Assembly (NCBI GenBank): GCA_038125725.1
Contig: JAYPEK010000064.1
Span: 1-19,471 of the forward strand
Source of the DNA: TMED8 sp038125725
Lineage (GTDB): Bacteria; Pseudomonadota; Alphaproteobacteria; Rhodospirillales; Casp-alpha2
DNA: 19,471 nucleotides
Direction of reading: 5' to 3'
A program made the translations under genes and the position numbers. Of the stretch, positions 16,600 through 19,471 are shown one piece after another. The first letter of the stretch is position 1. Each line of letters opens with the position of its first letter. The notes under the pieces are model-generated. The model ran no database searches. It saw nothing but the letters and a program-made list of their open reading frames with translations, and had not been told where the DNA came from.

Positions 16600-16629
16600 G
16601 GCCGCCCCGTCCTCGAAGCCGGGGCGGCC
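16600..16629 (-). promoter_or_regulatory. GC-rich intergenic hairpin between binding-protein and permease genes
   Basis: A perfect 10-bp stem, GGCCGCCCCG (16600-16609) with CGGGGCGGCC (16620-16629), and a 10-nt loop. It sits 16 bp after the stop of the solute-binding protein gene, and no T-run follows on the minus strand. It is probably not a full terminator. Such hairpins often protect the binding-protein part of an ABC transcript or cause partial termination, so that the binding protein is made in excess. Confidence 0.55.
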
Positions 16630-16645
16630 CGCACCTTGAGGAGGA

Positions 16646-17983
16646 TTAGCCGAATTCTTTCTTCAGGCTATCCCATTTTTCTCCGGCCTTGGTCATCGCT
16701 TCTTGCGGGCTCATCTTGCCCACGATAGCAGCCTGCCACGACGAGGCGTGCGTTTCCTGCCACTCGCCGTACCAAGGGGTCACGACATCAGACTTCAGCG
16801 CGAGCGCCTGTTGCGCCTTGATCACGTCGACATCGGCATAGCTGTTGTAAGAGGCCTGCACGTCCTTGTCGTTGAACAGCGGCTTGACGCCGAAACCGGC
16901 ACCGATATCGGTGAACAGGTACTTCTGGAACTTGTATTCGCCGTTCGCCCGGCCGCCGAACCATTCGATCAGCTTGGCGGTGCGCTCCGCTTGAGCTTGG
17001 TTAGCGGCGGTCGCGGCGCTCATGCCATGGAACCGCATCCAGCCGACCGTGTTGTGGGCGCCACCGTCTCCGCTCGGCATCAGGACCTGTTTACAACGAC
17101 CGGCAATCTGGGACTGCTTCGGATCGTTGATCGGGCGCATCCGGTACTTCGGCTCCAGGGCGAACGCATGGTTACCGGATTGGAATGCCTTAAGGCCCGT
17201 CAATTCGCCGGTTTCGACACAGGCGGGAGAGACGATCTTGTGCTTGTGAACGGCATCGACCACCCACTGCAGCGCCTTGACCGCGCCCTCGGTCGGCGAC
17301 TGCATGCTTGCGTTTCCTTTTTCGTCGGTAAACCGGCCGCCGTGGGAGTAAACCATCGCGGCAAGGAAATTCATCAGCCAGCTTTCGTTCGCCAGGGCGA
17401 GCATCAGGGGGTATTCGGAAATACCGGCCGCCTTGATCTTCAGACATTGCTCGGTGACTTCATCCCACGTCGCCGGCGGCGTGGAGATGCCGGCCTTCCT
17501 CAATGCCTGTTCGTCGTAAAGGAACGCCATGAAGTCCGTGTAGTAGGTCAGGCCATACTGCTGACCTTTGTAAGTCATGGAATCGTTGCAGAAGTCTTCC
17601 GCCTCGGCATTGTACTTCATCAGATTGTCGAACTTGTTGATCGGCGCGATCCAACCCGCGTCGGCAAATTCGGGCAACCAGGCATCCGACACCCACATCA
17701 TGTCGATCGGTGCATTGCCGACAAACTTGGTGATGATGTTGTCGCGGTAGTTGGCCCATGGCGCATTCGCATAGGCAACATCGATACCCATGCTCTTCTC
17801 GAATTCCGCGACATGGCTCTTCACCAGATCCACGGCGGCGGACCAAGCCATGAAATTCACGGTATTGCCCGCGGCCAAAACCTTGTTGAACACGGCACTG
17901 CTGCCAAACGCGCCAACGGCACCAGCCGCAGCGGAAACTTTCAGGAACTCGCGCCGGGCGAGCTTGCTTACTTTTCTGGCCAT
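16646..17983 (-). CDS. Extracellular solute-binding protein, family 1, Tat-exported
   Basis: 445 aa. The N-terminus MARKVSKLARREFLKVSAAA carries a twin-arginine signal (R10-R11-EFLK) followed by a weakly hydrophobic stretch to about residue 38 (NKVLAAG). This implies export of a folded protein to the periplasm by the Tat route. The mature part has the family 1 (MalE/UgpB-like) pattern, with NAPIDMMWVSDAWLPEFADA and a C-terminal SWQAAIVGKMSPQEAMTKAG repeat-like element. It should capture the solute for the two permeases. The ligand cannot be read from the sequence; family 1 binds sugars, glycerol phosphates and other polar molecules. The ATG at 17983 has AGGGG about 7 nt upstream. It is the first gene of the nine-gene run, behind a promoter with a palindromic operator. 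Confidence 0.92.
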   Translation of the reverse strand: MARKVSKLARREFLKVSAAAGAVGAFGSSAVFNKVLAAGNTVNFMAWSAAVDLVKSHVAEFEKSMGIDVAYANAPWANYRDNIITKFVGNAPIDMMWVSDAWLPEFADAGWIAPINKFDNLMKYNAEAEDFCNDSMTYKGQQYGLTYYTDFMAFLYDEQALRKAGISTPPATWDEVTEQCLKIKAAGISEYPLMLALANESWLMNFLAAMVYSHGGRFTDEKGNASMQSPTEGAVKALQWVVDAVHKHKIVSPACVETGELTGLKAFQSGNHAFALEPKYRMRPINDPKQSQIAGRCKQVLMPSGDGGAHNTVGWMRFHGMSAATAANQAQAERTAKLIEWFGGRANGEYKFQKYLFTDIGAGFGVKPLFNDKDVQASYNSYADVDVIKAQQALALKSDVVTPWYGEWQETHASSWQAAIVGKMSPQEAMTKAGEKWDSLKKEFG

Positions 17984-18061
17984 GAATAACCCCTAATCTC
18001 AGTGTGGTTGAACGAACCTTCCGGGAGCAGCTTGAGGCGCTGCATGTCATCATTGGAAAAA

Positions 18062-18090
18062 ACACTAGCAGTCATTAAAAATGTCGTCAA
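18062..18090 (-). promoter_or_regulatory. Candidate promoter of the transporter/hydroxylase operon
   Basis: On the minus strand TTGACG (18085-18090) and TAGTGT (18062-18067) are separated by 17 bp. The -35 matches the sigma-70 consensus at five of six positions, the -10 at only three. The -35 lies inside the palindrome at 18081-18100, so a bound repressor would block RNA polymerase. The mRNA would then carry a 5' leader of about 70 nt before the binding-protein ATG at 17983. Confidence 0.45.
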
Positions 18091-18100
18091 CTGACGACAT
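18081..18100. promoter_or_regulatory. Palindromic operator O1, likely TetR-family target
   Basis: ATGTCGTCA, AC, TGACGACAT: two perfect 9-bp inverted arms around a 2-bp centre. It lies 98 bp before the start of the solute-binding protein gene and downstream of the TetR gene, overlapping the likely -35 element. Size and symmetry are typical of a TetR-family dimer site. A related site lies at 18926-18945. Confidence 0.7.
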
Positions 18101-18203
18101 GCGGCTCCGGAAAGTCTCGTAACCGCTGCGCCGCCATGTGCGCCCGTCGATGCCTGCCCTACTTTCCGGCTTCACCAAGCGTCAGCTAAGGGAGGTCCGC
18201 CAA

Positions 18204-18875
18204 CTAGGCTTCGTTCTCGATCATCGCCGGCATGCCGGCGACAAAACTTGCCACATGGGCCTTGATCAGCCGTTCATGGGGAACGGTGTGAGGCCCGTGG
18301 TAAATATGTCGCCGAATGGCGAGGTGAGAAATGGCGCCATGCAGGTTCCAACCAAGCTCGCGTTTGAAGTCGGGGTCATCGGGTGGACGAAGACTGAGTT
18401 CGAAGCACGTCTCGTCAACGATGGTCTCCAACAATTTCATCAAGATCGCGGCAATGTAATTGGGCGCCATATCGCCTTCCGCCAACGCGGAATATAGAAA
18501 AAGCCTAAGCCACTTGCGGGTTAGAACCTTATTGTAATAGTTCTCGTAGAACGTTGTGAGCCGCTCGTTGATGGATACGTTTCGATCCGTCAGGTTGCCC
18601 AGCCAAGCCCCTTCAAACGGCCCCAAAATCGTACGTGCATAGACCTCGGCTTGCAACGCGGCCTTGTTCGGAAAGAAACGATAAAGCAAACGTTGAGAGA
18701 TGCCGCAGGCAGCCGCCAACTCACGGGTTTGACCGGTCAGTCCGTACTCAGAAAAAAACTCAGCCGCCTGGGTCAGGATTTGTTCGCGCCGTTCGGCGCG
18801 CGGCAATCGCAAGTTGGTTTTGGTCGATTTTTTATGTTTCGGAGCTTTCTTCAGTTTGGCGGATCGCGCCTGCAT
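18204..18875 (-). CDS. TetR/AcrR-family transcriptional regulator
   Basis: 223 aa. A basic N-terminal tail (MQARSAKLKKAPKHKKSTKT) precedes the TetR DNA-binding domain, about 28-75: RREQILTQAAEFFSEYGLTG, then the helix-turn-helix TRELAAACGISQRLLYRFFP with NKAAL. The C-terminal ligand and dimer domain is mostly helical and gives no ligand clue. The ATG at 18875 has GGAGA about 9 nt upstream. The gene lies upstream of the nine-gene operon on the same strand, separated by 220 bp, and is divergent from the NIPSNAP-family gene. Related palindromes lie before both the operon and the regulator gene, so autoregulation and control of the operon, probably repression relieved by the substrate, are inferred. 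Confidence 0.92.
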   Translation of the reverse strand: MQARSAKLKKAPKHKKSTKTNLRLPRAERREQILTQAAEFFSEYGLTGQTRELAAACGISQRLLYRFFPNKAALQAEVYARTILGPFEGAWLGNLTDRNVSINERLTTFYENYYNKVLTRKWLRLFLYSALAEGDMAPNYIAAILMKLLETIVDETCFELSLRPPDDPDFKRELGWNLHGAISHLAIRRHIYHGPHTVPHERLIKAHVASFVAGMPAMIENEA

Positions 18876-18925
18876 GCATTGATCTCCGTTGATTATGATT
18901 TCGAACAGTCTGGCGGATTAGGTTT

Positions 18926-18945
18926 TTATCGTCAATTGAAGACAA
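18926..18945. promoter_or_regulatory. Second, degenerate operator O2 in the TetR/NIPSNAP divergent region
   Basis: TTATCGTCAATTGAAGACAA matches the palindrome at 18081-18100 in 15 of 20 positions, keeping the core TCGTCAA, TGA and GACA. It lies 51 bp before the TetR ATG and 83 bp before the NIPSNAP ATG. On the minus strand it also contains TTGACG, as in O1. The weaker symmetry suggests lower affinity. Confidence 0.6.
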
Positions 18946-19027
18946 AATTTCTTTAAACCGTCTCCAGCTTGGCACTATGATGTCCACGACCGATCAAGTG
19001 AATAATAAGCTATGGAGAGTGATCGCC

Positions 19028-19339
19028 ATGATCTACGAACACCGGACCTATCGAGTCACGCCCGGCACCCTACCGGAATTCATGAAGATTTACGACGAGC
19101 ACGTTTTTCCCGTGATCAGTCGCTATGCGAAACTGGTTACCGCCGGCGCGACGGAATCCGGCACACTCAACGCCGCGGTTTTCGTATGGGCCTATGAAGG
19201 GTTTGGAGAACGGACCGAACAGCGGGCCAAGCTGGCGAGCGATCCGGATTGGGGTCCTGCGGTCGGCAGGATCTTGCCGTTCTTGGTTCATCAGGAGAGT
19301 TTTTTCATGAACCCAGCCCCCTTCGCGCCGGAAGTATAA
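19028..19339 (+). CDS. NIPSNAP-family protein
   Basis: 103 aa, the usual size of the short bacterial NIPSNAP proteins (dimeric ferredoxin-like alpha/beta barrel). The start MIYEHRTYRVTPGTLPEFMK is the family signature; further on are FVWAYEGFGERTEQRAKLAS and the C-terminal FLVHQESFFMNPAPF. The ATG at 19028 is chosen over the in-frame ATGs at 18977 and 18980 because the family begins here and GGAG lies about 10 nt upstream. A TATGAT sequence at 18976-18981 could be its -10 box. The molecular role of these proteins is poorly known; they often accompany catabolic genes. It is divergent from the TetR gene and shares the region holding operator O2, so co-regulation with the operon is plausible. 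Confidence 0.85.
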   Translation: MIYEHRTYRVTPGTLPEFMKIYDEHVFPVISRYAKLVTAGATESGTLNAAVFVWAYEGFGERTEQRAKLASDPDWGPAVGRILPFLVHQESFFMNPAPFAPEV

Positions 19340-19392
19340 GACTTCGCGCCAGTGCAAACCGAATTGGTTTGAAGCGACTAGGAGATTTCTCC

Positions 19393-19461
19393 GTGGATCT
19401 TGCCGGTGAATATCATATGGTGCTGTCAGACCAATTCGAACTCGTCTCTGTTTACCCCTAA
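19393..19461 (+). CDS. Possible 22-residue small ORF
   Basis: GTG at 19393 to TAA at 19461 encodes GEYHMVLSDQFELVSVYP after an initial VDLA. AGGAGA lies 7 nt upstream, and the GGAGATTTCTCC around it is self-complementary. The frame is also open upstream, so this could instead be the tail of a decayed gene. No family is recognised; it may be chance. Confidence 0.2.
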   Translation: MDLAGEYHMVLSDQFELVSVYP

Positions 19462-19471
19462 TCCGCCCCAA

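Noticed and set aside
16600..16629. Rho-independent terminator ending the binding-protein transcript
   Set aside because: The stem is strong but no T-run follows on the minus strand, so it is reported as a regulatory hairpin instead.
16703..17989. A 428-codon plus-strand frame opposite the solute-binding protein gene
   Set aside because: It is the antisense shadow of a well-supported gene in GC-rich DNA, with no family match and no ribosome-binding site logic.
18968..18985. Sigma-54 type promoter before the NIPSNAP gene (TGGCAC)
   Set aside because: The TGGCAC half is present but no TTGC element follows at the required spacing.

Overview
The window looks like chromosomal DNA of a high-GC Gram-negative bacterium, most likely an alphaproteobacterium. 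The evidence is the codon use, a Tat-exported CUT1 sugar-type ABC system, three-subunit molybdenum hydroxylase genes, and cytochrome d1 and acyl-CoA genes. Assignments come from reading motifs and remembered family sequences; no database search was possible.

Layout. (1) 1-3788, very GC-rich: the 3' end of a cytochrome d1-domain gene (NirN/NirS type), then a minus-strand pair (acyl-CoA ligase followed by an NADPH:quinone oxidoreductase-like enzyme), divergent from an enoyl-CoA hydratase. (2) 3869-4412, a scar: the first 70 codons of a transglutaminase-like gene run straight into the middle of an IS3-family orfA. The other end of that IS fragment sits inside a RecD2-like helicase gene. (3) 4368-7414, lower GC: a translationally coupled pair on the minus strand, a DUF6880-like protein (TTG start) and the truncated RecD2-like helicase (GTG start, 4-bp overlap). 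(4) 7731-17983, a tight minus-strand run of nine genes: Tat-exported solute-binding protein, two permeases, ATPase, then FAD, 2Fe-2S and molybdopterin subunits of a xanthine-dehydrogenase-family enzyme, a 3-hydroxyisobutyrate-dehydrogenase-family enzyme and an M20 amidohydrolase. (5) 18204-19339: a TetR-family regulator upstream of that operon and, divergent from it, a NIPSNAP-family gene.

How the genes work together. The nine-gene run reads as one import-and-catabolise unit. A CUT1-type importer brings in an unknown solute, and a molybdenum hydroxylase, an amide hydrolase and a beta-hydroxyacid dehydrogenase process it. A near-perfect 20-bp palindrome at 18081-18100 overlaps the likely -35 element in front of the solute-binding protein gene. 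A degenerate copy (15 of 20 identical) lies at 18926-18945 between the TetR gene and the NIPSNAP gene. This suggests that the TetR protein controls the operon, itself and possibly NIPSNAP. The substrate cannot be named from the sequence.

No rRNA, tRNA or CRISPR array was recognised by eye.
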